Shown here in pieces: positions 16,766 to 25,595 of a DNA stretch of 64,000 nt. The position numbers and the translations under genes were made by a program. Within the stretch, counting starts at the first letter, position 1, and each line of letters starts with the position of its first letter. Where the stretch lies: positions 1-64,000 of the forward strand of contig JANQMR010000018.1 of NCBI GenBank assembly GCA_028279985.1, in the 5' to 3' direction. Source of the DNA: Woeseiaceae bacterium. GTDB taxonomy: Bacteria > Pseudomonadota > Gammaproteobacteria > Steroidobacterales > Woeseiaceae. Under the pieces are notes generated by a model, which made no database searches, was not told the origin of the DNA, and saw nothing but the letters and a program-made list of their open reading frames with translations.

Positions 16766-18255
16766 CCTGGCTCCGCCTTGCCGTAGCGAACCTGGGCCTG
16801 TCGCCGCTGACCTCGGCCGTCAACGTGCTGCTCATGGCGCTGGGCACGGCGAGCATCGTGCTGTTGCTTCTCGCCGGATCTCAGCTTTCCGAGACGATGT
16901 CCCGGGATGCCCGCGGCATCGATCTGGTGCTGGGCCCGACGGGCAGTCCCGTCCAGCTCGTGCTCTCCGCGGTTTACCACGCGGACGTGCCGCCCGGGAA
17001 CATCCGGCTCGAGGAGGCCGAGCGCTGGGCCGACGACCCTCGTGTCGGAACCGCGATTCCGCTCTCGCTGGGAGACAGCTATCGCGGCTACCGGATCGTC
17101 GGTACCACGGCAGAGTACGCGGAACTCTACGGAGCCGGGCTCGCAACCGGCCGGTTCTGGGACGGGGCGCTGGAGGCCGTAGTGGGATCGGCGGTAGCGC
17201 AGTCTGCAGGGTTAAGCCTCGGATCGAGTTTCGCGGGCGTGCACGGTCTCGAAGAGGGCGGCCACAGTCACGAGTCGCATCCCTATCGTGTGGTGGGCGT
17301 GCTCGAGCCGACCGGAACGGTAGTCGATCGACTGATTCTCACGTCGCTGGAAAGCGTCTGGGACCTCCATGCCCACGAAACATCACATGCGCACGAACAT
17401 GAGGACGAGGCCGGCGGCGATCATGCGGACGAACACGGCCATGTTTATGGCCATGAACATGGCCACGAGCATGACGATGGCCACGACCATGCTCACGAGC
17501 GCGATGAGCATGACCACGACCACGAAAATAGCCACGACCATGCTCACCAGCACGATGAGCATGACCACGACCACGAAAATGGCCACGACCATGCTCACGA
17601 GCGCGATGAGCATGACCACGACCACGAACATGGCCACGACGATGCTCGCGAGCATGATCGGCACGATCACAATCACAAACATGTAGCCGAGCACGATCAG
17701 CCGGATCCGGACCGTGAGATCACCGCGATGCTGATCCGGTACAGTTCCCCCATGGCGGCCATGACGATGCCGCGTGAAGTCAACGCCGCTGGCGCACTCC
17801 AGGCGGCGGCGCCCGCCATGGAAGTGTCGAGGATCCTGCAACTCGTCGGCATCGGGTTGGACGGGCTCAGCGCCTTCTCGTGGGTGCTGATTCTGACCGC
17901 GGCGCTGTCCGTGTTCGCGGCCCTCTACGGTTCGTTGCGGGCGAGACGCGGCGATCTGGCCATTCTGCGCTGCCTGGGTGCGACGCGTTGGGAACTGCTG
18001 ATCGCCCTACTCCTCGAAGGTCTGCTATTGTCCGTACTCGGCGTCGCACTCGGCTTCCTGACCGGTCACGGCGCCATGGAACTGCTCGGCGGATGGCTGG
18101 AGAGCACGCGCGGCGTCGCCCTGACCGGGTGGACCTGGATACCCGCCCAGACGCTCCTGCTTTTCAGCCTGTTCGGTGTTGGTGCTGTTGCCGCGGCCAT
18201 ACCCGCCGTGCAGGCTTATCGTACGGATGTCGCCAGAACCCTGGCGGAGGGATGA
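16762..18255 (+). CDS. FtsX/MacB-type permease with a large His-rich periplasmic insert
   Basis: The GTG start at 16762 overlaps the ATPase stop. Residues about 18-40 form TM1; a periplasmic MacB-like domain follows, interrupted near residues 205-320 by a region of well over 40 His residues alternating with Asp and Glu. Three C-terminal TM helices (LILTAALSVFAALYGSL, LLIALLLEGLLLSVLG, TLLLFSLFGVGAVAAAIP) and the RARRGDLAILRCLGATRWEL segment complete the FtsX fold. The insert is partly made of a 17-residue tandem repeat. With the upstream ATPase it probably moves or chaperones zinc, or a zinc-loaded lipoprotein, at the inner membrane. Direction of transport is unknown. Confidence 0.87.
   Translation: MTWLRLAVANLGLSPLTSAVNVLLMALGTASIVLLLLAGSQLSETMSRDARGIDLVLGPTGSPVQLVLSAVYHADVPPGNIRLEEAERWADDPRVGTAIPLSLGDSYRGYRIVGTTAEYAELYGAGLATGRFWDGALEAVVGSAVAQSAGLSLGSSFAGVHGLEEGGHSHESHPYRVVGVLEPTGTVVDRLILTSLESVWDLHAHETSHAHEHEDEAGGDHADEHGHVYGHEHGHEHDDGHDHAHERDEHDHDHENSHDHAHQHDEHDHDHENGHDHAHERDEHDHDHEHGHDDAREHDRHDHNHKHVAEHDQPDPDREITAMLIRYSSPMAAMTMPREVNAAGALQAAAPAMEVSRILQLVGIGLDGLSAFSWVLILTAALSVFAALYGSLRARRGDLAILRCLGATRWELLIALLLEGLLLSVLGVALGFLTGHGAMELLGGWLESTRGVALTGWTWIPAQTLLLFSLFGVGAVAAAIPAVQAYRTDVARTLAEG
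17485..17690. repeat. 51-bp tandem repeat encoding His/Asp-rich units
   Basis: Units start at 17485, 17536 and 17587, with a diverged fourth at 17638. Each encodes 17 residues of the pattern DHAHERDEHDHDHENSH. The unit is a multiple of three, so copy number can change without breaking the permease frame. Confidence 0.93.
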
Positions 18256-18257
18256 GG

Positions 18258-19241
18258 ATGTCGAAGGCCCATCGGAGGTTTGCGGTTCGAGCCGGGATGG
18301 TCGCAACGATTATCGCAATGATCGCACTAGCGGCGCCGGCCAACGCCCAGGCGCCCGGGCAGGAGGCGGCGGAGCCGCTCGGCGGGCTGACCGCGGAAGA
18401 GCTGGCCGTCGAGCCGCCCGGGTACGTTTCGGAACCGTCACCGGGTTTGGCGGATCGACCCATTGCGGATGAACACATTGCAGATCAACCTATTGCGAAT
18501 CAGCCCATTGCAGCGGTCGACGCCACTGACGTCAGAATCGCGCCGGTTGCCGAGAGCGGCTACTTCGACGAGCAGGGGCGGTACGTCATCGACCTGGTGC
18601 AGCAGGACTACTCCTATATCGCAGTCCGCGTCGAAACGGCGGACGGACGGCCCGTGGAGGACGCCGAGCCCCTGTTTTCGATCGAAGGCACCAGCCAGCT
18701 ACTGGAGCCGCGGGAAGTCTCGATGCCGGCCACGACCAACCAGTACGGCATCGTCGAGTTTGCCGTGGTCGCCGGTGAGATGGGCCTGGATCGCATTGCG
18801 ATCGAGTACGGTGGGGCAAGTACCGAGGTCCTCGTCAACGTCATCAGCCTGAGGGCGACCACGTACTCGCTGCCGCCCGTGGGGGAAGGCTACCTTTCCT
18901 GGGACGATCTCATGCAGGCGCAAGTTCGCTACGAAGACATGATGTTGTTTGCGGACTTTCCCACGGAGGTCGCCGGGCGCTCCGGCGAGACGGTCAAGAT
19001 ACCGGGCTTCATGACGCCTCTGGAGACGGGTATGAAGCAGCACTGGTTCCTTCTGACTACGCACCCACCGAGCTGTTTCTTTCACATACCCGGAGGTCCT
19101 TCCGGCGTCGTCGAGGTCTTCGCCCAAGAGGGTATCGAGGTATCCTGGGATCCGATCGTGCTCGAGGGGCGGTTCGAGGCGCTCGAAAAGAGTGACGGCG
19201 GCGTGTACCGTCTTCACGATGCGCGTATCGTCGAGCAATGA
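18258..19241 (+). CDS. Exported DUF3299-domain protein of the zinc-regulated ABC operon
   Basis: The ATG at 18258 is favoured because GGAGGG lies six bases upstream; an ATG at 18252 overlaps the permease stop but would have no room for it. After a signal peptide (ATIIAMIALAAPANA) comes a low-complexity stretch with repeated IADQPIANQPIA-like units (about 65-85). The C-terminal part is a DUF3299 domain (YLSWDDLM, VKIPGFMTPLE, HWFLLTTHPPSCFFHIPGGP). DUF3299 function is unknown; it commonly accompanies FtsX-type permeases in zinc-responsive operons. The 327-residue length is about twice a lone DUF3299 domain, so the N-terminal half is an extra domain. Confidence 0.85.
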   Translation: MSKAHRRFAVRAGMVATIIAMIALAAPANAQAPGQEAAEPLGGLTAEELAVEPPGYVSEPSPGLADRPIADEHIADQPIANQPIAAVDATDVRIAPVAESGYFDEQGRYVIDLVQQDYSYIAVRVETADGRPVEDAEPLFSIEGTSQLLEPREVSMPATTNQYGIVEFAVVAGEMGLDRIAIEYGGASTEVLVNVISLRATTYSLPPVGEGYLSWDDLMQAQVRYEDMMLFADFPTEVAGRSGETVKIPGFMTPLETGMKQHWFLLTTHPPSCFFHIPGGPSGVVEVFAQEGIEVSWDPIVLEGRFEALEKSDGGVYRLHDARIVEQ

Positions 19242-19316
19242 CCCGGAAATTCGTCAGCGGGGTTAAGATTATGAGGGTTAAGATTATGCGTAAGTCAGCG
19301 ACGAAGGAATCCCGGT

Positions 19317-19784
19317 TTGGTTAGACGCACAACGAAAGCACCGCCGCTCGCCGCGAAGTGGCGCAAACTCGCCGAAGCACGTTGCGCGGCGACGGGTGAG
19401 CGGTTGACACCGGCCAGATTAGCCGCCTACGCGGAGTTGTTGAACTGCGAACGGCCGGTTTCCGCCTACGAGTTGATCGCACTGCTCGAGCAACGCCAGA
19501 AGCGGAAAATTGCGCCGCTAACCGCCTATCGTCATCTGGATTTCCTTACGCGTGTCGGCCTTGTCCATCGCCTGGAGTCCACTCAGTCCTATATGCCGTG
19601 CGACCACCCGGAGCATGCTCACGAGAGTCAGTACCTCCTCTGTTCCTCTTGCGGCCACGTGGATGAGGTAGCGTCGAAGCGCCTTGAGAACCTCCTGCTG
19701 AAGATCGCAGACCAACACGGGTTTCACGCCCAGAACGCGGTTGTAGAAATAAAGGGACGTTGCGCGAGTTGCGCAGACGACTAG
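19317..19784 (+). CDS. zur: Zinc uptake regulator Zur (Fur family)
   Basis: The start is a TTG at 19317 with AAGGA upstream; nearby ATGs are out of frame. The 155-residue protein has a winged-helix domain (LTPARLAAYAELLN, LTAYRHLDFLTRVGLVHRLE), a His/Cys-rich linker (PCDHPEHAHESQ) and two structural CxxC pairs at 109/112 and 149/152. The linker and the context (zinc ABC, COG0523 GTPase, ZnuD) point to Zur rather than Fur. It represses genes through the GTTATAAC-core boxes when zinc is sufficient. It is convergent with the deacetylase operon, stops one base apart. Confidence 0.9.
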   Translation: MVRRTTKAPPLAAKWRKLAEARCAATGERLTPARLAAYAELLNCERPVSAYELIALLEQRQKRKIAPLTAYRHLDFLTRVGLVHRLESTQSYMPCDHPEHAHESQYLLCSSCGHVDEVASKRLENLLLKIADQHGFHAQNAVVEIKGRCASCADD

Positions 19785-19785
19785 T

Positions 19786-20712
19786 TTACTGCGCGGCCCG
19801 CCAGGCATTGCGAATCTCGCCGGGCGAAGCCGACCAGACGCCATGATGGCTCGTGATGTGCCGCAGAACCTCTTCCAGTTTACCAATGCGATGCGGTTGG
19901 CCGAGCATCCACGGGTGAATATTGAGCGCGAGCAAGCGCCCACCCTGCTCGCCCGCTTCGGTGTACAAGCAGTCGAATGAATCGATGATCTGATCGGCAT
20001 ACTCGGTTTCCGAATGCAGGTTATGCATGATGATGAAACGATCTTCGAGCTCGATCGAAAGCGGCATGGCCGTGATCTCACCGGCCGGCGTCCGGAACTG
20101 GTAGGGCATGTCGTCGTTGATCCAGTCACACATATACTCGATGCCGTTCGACACCAGCAATTCCGGTGTATGCGGGCTCTGGGACCTACCGGGACTGATC
20201 CAGCCGGTGACGGGCTGACCCGTCGCATCGCGCAGCATATCGAGCGACCTGGCAACGACCTCTGCCTCCTCCCGTTTATCCTGCCCGCCGTAGTGCGGCG
20301 TATCCATGTCCCAGCCGTGGCACAGAATCTCGTCGCCGCGCTCGACGACGCGCCTGATCAGGTAGGGATATCTCTCGGCAAGGCAACTGTTGATTGCAAA
20401 CGAAACCCGGACCTTGAACTGATCCAGCGCCCGCAGTATGCGGAATATGCCGACCCGGTTACCGTACTCACGCAGCGTGAAATGGCGCAGGTCCGGATAG
20501 GCCGTGGTCATACCACCTGGCGGCGAAAAAGGCCTGCCTCGCTGATTTAGCGGGAAGAACTGCAACGCAACATTAACCCACAGGGCCAACGGCTTTCCGC
20601 CCGGCCAATTCACCGGCTTACGGTCTACAAGCATGGACCAGTCATAATAGTCGTGGTCCATCCCATAACTGCGATGCGGGTAATCGAAGTACGCGTCGTC
20701 CAACGGCATCAT
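19786..20712 (-). CDS. Polysaccharide-deacetylase family protein 1 (PuuE-like)
   Basis: The start at 20712 (MMPLDDAYFDYPHRSYGM) has GGGGAG upstream and overlaps the stop of the gene before. The fold is the NodB-type barrel: REYGNRVGIFRILRALDQ, VSFAINSCLAERYPYLI, EILCHGWDMDTPHYGG and LALNIHPWMLGQPHRIGKLE. The GQPHR end motif and missing Asp-His-His metal triad resemble PuuE-type allantoinases, which act on small amides. About 308 residues. Its operon also has a paralogue and a cysteine hydrolase, so a small amide/ureide degradation route is likelier than cell-wall deacetylation. Confidence 0.85.
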   Translation of the reverse strand: MMPLDDAYFDYPHRSYGMDHDYYDWSMLVDRKPVNWPGGKPLALWVNVALQFFPLNQRGRPFSPPGGMTTAYPDLRHFTLREYGNRVGIFRILRALDQFKVRVSFAINSCLAERYPYLIRRVVERGDEILCHGWDMDTPHYGGQDKREEAEVVARSLDMLRDATGQPVTGWISPGRSQSPHTPELLVSNGIEYMCDWINDDMPYQFRTPAGEITAMPLSIELEDRFIIMHNLHSETEYADQIIDSFDCLYTEAGEQGGRLLALNIHPWMLGQPHRIGKLEEVLRHITSHHGVWSASPGEIRNAWRAAQ

Positions 20713-21623
20713 TGACTCCCCTTTTCGGCAATATCCGCAACGGCCGCGTCGTAGTACTTGTCGATGTAGTACTCGGCAATCTCGCGGCCGGTGGTGACCC
20801 ACACATCCGGGTGGCCGGTGATGTATTCCAGCGCTTCCTCGAAAGCCTTGAGACGATGCGGGTGACCGACCTGGTAGGCATGCAGCGGTATGCACATGAC
20901 AACGCCGTTGTCCGCACCTTCTGCATAAAGCCGATCGAAGTTTGCCTTGAGCATCTCGCCGTAGCGCCGTGGCTCGATCCTGTTTACGACGTATACGATC
21001 GTGTCGTTCATTTCGAGCGAATAAGGTACCGAGACGAACTTTCTGCCTGACCGCAGATTTACCGGCGTCGGCTGGTCGTCATGGAAAAGATCGCAGGTAT
21101 AGATACCGCCGGCTTCGGCGAACAAATCCATCGTGACTTCGGTGTGTGTCAAAGCAGGCGCAAGATAGCCGGCACATCTCTGGCCGGTATGTTTGAGTAT
21201 GGTCTCGATCCCGTCCTCGATCATCGCTTTTTCCTGCGCTTCATCCATGCCGTAGGTGTAGCGCGTGTTGTAGATGCCGTGGCTGAAAAACTCCCAGTCA
21301 CGCTCCTTACACATCTCGATGATCTCGGGATGATGCTCGCAAATGGCCGTCGACAGCGATACCGAGCCGCGGACGCCATACTTGTCCAAAACTCGCATCA
21401 CGCGCATGTGGCCGACGCGGTTGCCGTAATCACGCGTGCCGTAACCGACAACGTCCGGTACCGGCTTCGGCCAGGCTTTGCGGTGCGGGTTGACGGCCGG
21501 GTCCAGCTCGTAGATCTCTATGTTCGGTGCGACCCAGAAGGCCACGCGGGCGCCGTTCGGCCAAGTGATCTTCGGACGGCCCTCATAAGGCCAGTAATCG
21601 TAGAGACCGGGATCTTCTTTCAT
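20709..21623 (-). CDS. Polysaccharide-deacetylase family protein 2 (PuuE-like)
   Basis: The start chosen is MKEDPGLYDYWPYEG at 21623; the frame is open to 21746 but that part would overlap the preceding gene. It is a diverged paralogue of the next gene: RDYGNRVGHMRVMRVLDKYG, SVSLSTAICEHHPEII, FFSHGIYNTRYTYG and IPLHAYQVGHPHRLKAFEEA. About 304 residues. The end motif GHPHR parallels GQPHR in the paralogue. The two products may form a heteromer. They overlap by 4 bp. Confidence 0.85.
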   Translation of the reverse strand: MKEDPGLYDYWPYEGRPKITWPNGARVAFWVAPNIEIYELDPAVNPHRKAWPKPVPDVVGYGTRDYGNRVGHMRVMRVLDKYGVRGSVSLSTAICEHHPEIIEMCKERDWEFFSHGIYNTRYTYGMDEAQEKAMIEDGIETILKHTGQRCAGYLAPALTHTEVTMDLFAEAGGIYTCDLFHDDQPTPVNLRSGRKFVSVPYSLEMNDTIVYVVNRIEPRRYGEMLKANFDRLYAEGADNGVVMCIPLHAYQVGHPHRLKAFEEALEYITGHPDVWVTTGREIAEYYIDKYYDAAVADIAEKGSQ

Positions 21624-21651
21624 GGGATCGAATTCCGCTGTGCCGGCCGAC

Positions 21652-22365
21652 TCAGAATTCGCAACCGCGCGCCGCGCGAATCGGTTCACAGCCCGGGTGA
21701 TTGGCAAACCAATCCTTGACGGTCTGCACCGATTCGACGTCGGCATACTTCAGCATCATGTCGCACAGGTTCGCGTAATGTGGAATCTCATGCTTGTCCG
21801 CTACGCACTCTTCCGGAATGATCGTGCGATAGCCGGTGGACAAGGATGCAACGCAGGACGCGCGAATACATCCGGACGTGCTGCCGCCGGTCAGGACGAC
21901 GGTATCTACCTTGTGCCAGACCAGGAGCGAAGGGATCAGCGTATCGTGAAATACGCTTGCCATACGCTTGTTGATCACCGCATCGCGCGATCTGTCGATA
22001 TCCAGCCGCGAATCGAGCTCGGCACGCTCGTCACCGACCTTGATATTCTGCAGCGAATCGGGCGTATTCGTCCGTGTGCCCCACGCGCCCGCATCGTCGG
22101 CATTGTCCATGTAGGCGACATACGTCCAGATCACCGGCATGTTCTTTGCCCGCGCCAATGCCGAAAGCTCGTTGATGTAGTCGATCTGGCCGGGGTCCGT
22201 CTGGTAAGCCGTTTTGAAAGTATTGATATCGGTATAGGCGCGCTGCAGGTCGATGTTGATAACTGCCGCTTTCTCGCCGAACCCGAATTTCGCACGTTTC
22301 GGGTTCGACTTGACCTGCTCCCAGTATTGACGAGGTGTCAGATCCGAAGTTTCCATGACAGGCAT
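21652..22365 (-). CDS. Isochorismatase-family cysteine hydrolase
   Basis: The ATG at 22365 has AGGAA upstream. The 237-residue protein has the cysteine-hydrolase fold with VINIDLQRAYTD (catalytic Asp), an RMASVFHDT lysine/arginine loop and VVLTGGSTSGCIRASCVAS with the nucleophile Cys. It is most like N-carbamoylsarcosine or ureidoacrylate-type amidases. It leads an operon with two PuuE-like proteins. A Zur-type box lies about 120 bp upstream. The substrate is unknown. Confidence 0.87.
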   Translation of the reverse strand: MPVMETSDLTPRQYWEQVKSNPKRAKFGFGEKAAVINIDLQRAYTDINTFKTAYQTDPGQIDYINELSALARAKNMPVIWTYVAYMDNADDAGAWGTRTNTPDSLQNIKVGDERAELDSRLDIDRSRDAVINKRMASVFHDTLIPSLLVWHKVDTVVLTGGSTSGCIRASCVASLSTGYRTIIPEECVADKHEIPHYANLCDMMLKYADVESVQTVKDWFANHPGCEPIRAARGCEF

Positions 22366-22441
22366 GTTGTATTCCTTGCGTTATCCGATAGCTTGTGTAA
22401 GCCAATCTGTATCGAAAGACGGCCGGGTACGCACGGCGTGG

Positions 22442-22560
22442 CAGGAGCAAGCCGGCGGGAGTTGACAGTAGGGGTAAACTGATATGCTATATCATTATAA
22501 CATTTGATCCGAGCCCACAAAACCGCTGTATGAGCACAACCGGAACACCCGCCGCGGACT
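22442..22560 (+). promoter_or_regulatory. Zur-type operator/promoter region, duplicated copy A
   Basis: The stretch matches 25596-25705 over about 110 bp, from CAAGCCGGCGGGAGTTGACA through the operator to a gene start. It carries TTGACA (-35 like) and a box reading GATATGCTATATCATTATA ACAT, which has nine extra bases compared with copy B. The gene start that follows here (MSTTGTPAADCSS) is only a truncated remnant. The box may instead serve the minus-strand hydrolase operon starting at 22365. Confidence 0.75.
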
Positions 22561-22585
22561 GCAGCAGTATTGTGATATCGTCGAT

Positions 22586-22918
22586 CTACTGCTCAACCGT
22601 TGCCCGCAACCTCGCAATCGACTTGTCCCATTGATCCGAAACTCGCGCGAGATAATCTTTAGCCTGCGTAATCGGGCCGGGCCGGATGGTGAAACGGCTC
22701 TCCCTGCCGACACGCCGTCTGCCGACAATGCCGGCCTGTTGCAGCACCTGCAGGTGCTTGGTAATTGCCTGGCGTGTTAGATCGAGACCGTCGGTCAGTT
22801 CGGTAATCGAATAATCCCTGCCGTCGCTGAGGCGCGTTAGCAGTTCAAGGCGCGTGGCACCGCCCAGCGCGGCGAACACGGGGGCCAGTTTCTGGCTTAG
22901 TGTTTTAGCCTGCAACAT
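22586..22918 (-). CDS. ArsR-family transcriptional regulator
   Basis: The likely start is MLQAKTLSQKLAPVFAALGG at 22918. The 110-residue protein has the ArsR winged helix (ATRLELLTRLSDGRDYSITE, LTRQAITKHLQVLQQAGIVG, GRESRFTI). It has no metal-binding Cys motif in the recognition helix. It overlaps the SRPBCC gene by 14 bp. Such pairs are common, with the regulator controlling its own operon. The signal sensed is unknown. Confidence 0.9.
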   Translation of the reverse strand: MLQAKTLSQKLAPVFAALGGATRLELLTRLSDGRDYSITELTDGLDLTRQAITKHLQVLQQAGIVGRRRVGRESRFTIRPGPITQAKDYLARVSDQWDKSIARLRATVEQ

Positions 22919-23363
22919 GATCGGCCACATTCTTCGCCTGTATGTCCCAGCCCTCTCTGTTTGATCGAAGTACCTCTAGTCGTTTCGATTCCGGGAACTG
23001 CAGAAAGCCCGTCTCGGTGATCGTCAGGCGCGTGCCGTCCTCCGTTGGCTGCAGGCGAAACTCAACCACGACCTTGGCGTCCTCGCCGTAGGTAGTATCG
23101 GGATCAATGGCGCTGGGAGGCCACGAAAAAACGAACAGCCGCTCGTGCTCCATGCGCTCGGTCACGGACTCCCACTTCATGTGCTCGTGGCCGGGGTAGG
23201 TGATATTGCCCGTCGTCGTCGCACCCACCTTGAACGCGCCATCAAGTCGGACTCTAAACCATTGTCCAAATTCTTCGTGGTCCGTAAGCGCACGCCAGAC
23301 TCGCGAAACGGGCGCTGCGAGATCGACTACCTTTTCAATTCGGTCCTGGTTTGACTGATTCAT
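22905..23363 (-). CDS. SRPBCC (AHSA1-like) protein
   Basis: The ATG at 23363 (MNQSNQDRIEKVVDLAAPVS) has AAGG upstream. The 152-residue protein matches the AHSA1/SRPBCC fold: AAPVSRVWRALTDHEEFGQW, WESVTERMEHERLFVFSW, VEFRLQPTEDGTRLTITETG and REGWDIQAKNVADHV. This START-like fold binds small hydrophobic ligands. Here it precedes the ArsR gene on the same strand. Confidence 0.9.
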   Translation of the reverse strand: MNQSNQDRIEKVVDLAAPVSRVWRALTDHEEFGQWFRVRLDGAFKVGATTTGNITYPGHEHMKWESVTERMEHERLFVFSWPPSAIDPDTTYGEDAKVVVEFRLQPTEDGTRLTITETGFLQFPESKRLEVLRSNREGWDIQAKNVADHVAG

Positions 23364-23367
23364 TATG

Positions 23368-23383
23368 CAACCTTTTGGTTGCG
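23368..23383. promoter_or_regulatory. Inverted repeat, likely ArsR operator over the ribosome site
   Basis: GCAACC and GGTTGC flank a TTTT spacer just upstream of the SRPBCC start at 23363. The AAGG ribosome site lies inside it. Such GCAACC/GGTTGC palindromes are typical of ArsR-SRPBCC operons. Confidence 0.65.
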
Positions 23384-23626
23384 TATACCTTAGTGGACCG
23401 CACGCCAAAAAGCAAACCATTGCTTGCGATTCTGTTTTATGAGTTGCGATCGCGCGAGATATGTGGGAGATAGAAAAGCCGTGGCGAAGCATCTACCAAG
23501 CCACCTACACCCACAAAAACCGGCGCGAAGTCGATTCGATCGCCAGCTTGCGTTCCAGAACTGACGGCCAAGACTCTACTGGCTTCGTTACCCCGATTTG
23601 TCGATCTTGAGGGTTCCGCGCCTATT
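23384..23626. other. Intergenic, no gene seen
   Basis: Between the ArsR operator and the next Zur-type box I find only a short frame (MWEIEKPWRSIYQATYTHKN) without family resemblance. Confidence 0.5.
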
Positions 23627-23649
23627 TATATATGTTATAACATTACATT
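23627..23649. promoter_or_regulatory. Zur-type operator 2
   Basis: ATGTTATAACAT (23632-23643) is a perfect 12-bp palindrome with the same core as the boxes at 16004 and 25637. It lies about 40 bp upstream of the COG0523 gene start. Confidence 0.8.
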
Positions 23650-23681
23650 GCTATCACGCTTACCACAAAGGTCATCTGCAT

Positions 23682-24896
23682 ATGCAACCGAGCACGACTG
23701 GAACGCTCCCCGTCACCGTTCTCTCAGGTTTCCTGGGAGCGGGAAAGACGACCGTACTGAGCCATATCCTGAACAACCGGGAAGGGAAAAAAGTTGCTGT
23801 CATCGTCAACGATATGAGCGAGATAAACATAGACTCCGCGATTGTCCAGCAAGAAGTCAGCTTGAATCGTAGCGAAGAGAAGCTCGTGGAAATGAGCAAT
23901 GGATGTATTTGCTGCACGTTGCGAGAAGACCTGTTAGAAGAAGTCACCAAACTCGCCCAGGATGGGCGATTCGATTATCTCCTTATCGAATCGACCGGAA
24001 TCTCGGAACCGTTGCCCGTAGCCGAGACTTTCACTTTTGCCGACGAAGATGGCATTTCGCTATCGCACGTGGCCAATCTGGACACGATGGTCACGGTAGT
24101 AGATGCGGTCAACTTCCTCACGGACTACGAAGCAGCGCAGTCTTTACAGGAAAAGGGGGAGTCCCTGGGAGAGGAGGACGAACGTAGCGTCTCTGATCTG
24201 CTGGTCGATCAAGTGGAGTTCGCTGACGTCATCCTCATCAGCAAAACGGACCTGGTTGAAAGAGCCGATATCGAGCGTCTGACTGCCATTTTAAAAACGC
24301 TCAATACACACGCCCAAATCATGCCGATCGCTCATGGCCAGGTGGATCTGGATGCGGTTCTGGACACCGGACTGTTCGATTTCGAGCGTGCTCAGCAAGC
24401 TCCGGGATGGCTCAAGGAAATGCGCGGTGAGCACATACCGGAAACGGAAGAATACGGAATCAGCAGCTTCAGCTACGTAGCTCGCCGTCCGTTTCATCCG
24501 CAGAAGTTTCATCGGTTTCTTCACAATACCGAGGGCTACGGAAAACTCATTCGTTCGAAAGGATACTTCTGGTTGGCATCGCGCCCGGAGTACGCCGGCC
24601 AATGGAGTCAGGCTGGCGGCATTGCACGATATGGCTTTGCAGGCATGTTCTGGAAAGCGGTCCCAAAATCGAACTGGCCAACTGACGAGGAGTATCTCGC
24701 ATTGATCGAAAAGCAATGGGTCGAGCCCTTCGGGGACATGCGTCAGGAACTGGTTTTCATAGGCCAGGGACTCGATGCCGACGAGATCACCCGGGCACTC
24801 GACGATTGTTTGTTGAGCGAAGAAGAGGTGCTTCGTGGCAAAGCGTACTGGATGACGTTGGACGATCCGTTTCCAGCCTGGGAGCAGCGTCAATGA
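23682..24896 (+). CDS. COG0523 metallochaperone GTPase (ZigA-like)
   Basis: The ATG at 23682 ([20 protein letters not shown]) has AAAGG upstream. The protein is a 404-residue G3E GTPase with P-loop GFLGAGKTT (16-24), the metal-binding CICC motif at 75-78 ([11 protein letters not shown]), ESTG (switch II) and SKTD (the NKxD equivalent). The C-terminal CobW_C domain has [13 protein letters not shown]. Such proteins deliver zinc to client enzymes during zinc limitation. The Zur-type box upstream and DUF1826 partner downstream (ATGA overlap) support that role. Confidence 0.93.
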   Translation: MQPSTTGTLPVTVLSGFLGAGKTTVLSHILNNREGKKVAVIVNDMSEINIDSAIVQQEVSLNRSEEKLVEMSNGCICCTLREDLLEEVTKLAQDGRFDYLLIESTGISEPLPVAETFTFADEDGISLSHVANLDTMVTVVDAVNFLTDYEAAQSLQEKGESLGEEDERSVSDLLVDQVEFADVILISKTDLVERADIERLTAILKTLNTHAQIMPIAHGQVDLDAVLDTGLFDFERAQQAPGWLKEMRGEHIPETEEYGISSFSYVARRPFHPQKFHRFLHNTEGYGKLIRSKGYFWLASRPEYAGQWSQAGGIARYGFAGMFWKAVPKSNWPTDEEYLALIEKQWVEPFGDMRQELVFIGQGLDADEITRALDDCLLSEEEVLRGKAYWMTLDDPFPAWEQRQ

Positions 24897-25582
24897 CTTC
24901 CGCCAGCGCCGAACAAGTATTCGATCGCGACTCCCTCCCGGCTGATCGCACAAAGACTCGATTTCCCTCGTACGGCGACGATCCGAAGGCCCTTGCCGAT
25001 ATTTATCAGGAAGATATCAACATCGCGATTTGGCAGCGTACAGCCGGCGAGCGGCTAAAGGACGCCGTGGACGGTTTTCTCGCCGCTAACCCGCAATTTG
25101 AAACGGCCATGTCCGTTTCGCCGGACAGCGCTCACGCCGAGATCAGCGAAGCGACACGCGAAACCGCCCCGACCGAACTTGCCGACAACGTTGCCGAGCT
25201 CGTGGATATGTTTTGCTATCTCTTCGGACTGAAGCGCGCCGGCCTGCGATTGGCAACACTGAACCGTGCGATGTGTCCGCGTTTCCATGTCGACCGGGTT
25301 CCCTGCCGGATGGTCACCACGTATCACGGTGTCGCCACCGAGTGGTTGCCGCACCACGCGGTCGATCGCTCAAAGCTAGGCCCCGGAAGCAAAGGACAAT
25401 CAGATCTAGACTCTGGTCTTTTCGCGAGTCAAAGCGATATCCAGCGACTCACTTGTGGCGACGTTGCGCTGCTGAAAGGTGAGCTTTGGACAGGAAACGA
25501 AGACGCCGGTCTGGTGCATCGTTCGCCGGCGGTTCCCGCCGGCGAGAATCGGCTGCTGCTGACGCTCGATGAGTTGGCGTGA
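24893..25582 (+). CDS. DUF1826 protein, partner of the COG0523 GTPase
   Basis: The ATG at 24893 overlaps the GTPase stop. The 229-residue protein contains [25 protein letters not shown] and [19 protein letters not shown], typical of DUF1826. The [12 protein letters not shown] segment looks like a metal-binding site (Cys, His, Asp, Cys). Members are often next to zinc-regulated COG0523 genes and may be the GTPase's client or a replacement enzyme. The activity is unknown. Confidence 0.88.
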   Translation: MTSASAEQVFDRDSLPADRTKTRFPSYGDDPKALADIYQEDINIAIWQRTAGERLKDAVDGFLAANPQFETAMSVSPDSAHAEISEATRETAPTELADNVAELVDMFCYLFGLKRAGLRLATLNRAMCPRFHVDRVPCRMVTTYHGVATEWLPHHAVDRSKLGPGSKGQSDLDSGLFASQSDIQRLTCGDVALLKGELWTGNEDAGLVHRSPAVPAGENRLLLTLDELA

Positions 25583-25595
25583 ACCGGAGTGCGTC

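Noticed and set aside
17383..17841. Minus-strand hydrophobic frame opposite the permease
   Set aside because: It arises from the reversed His/Asp repeat and has no start signal.
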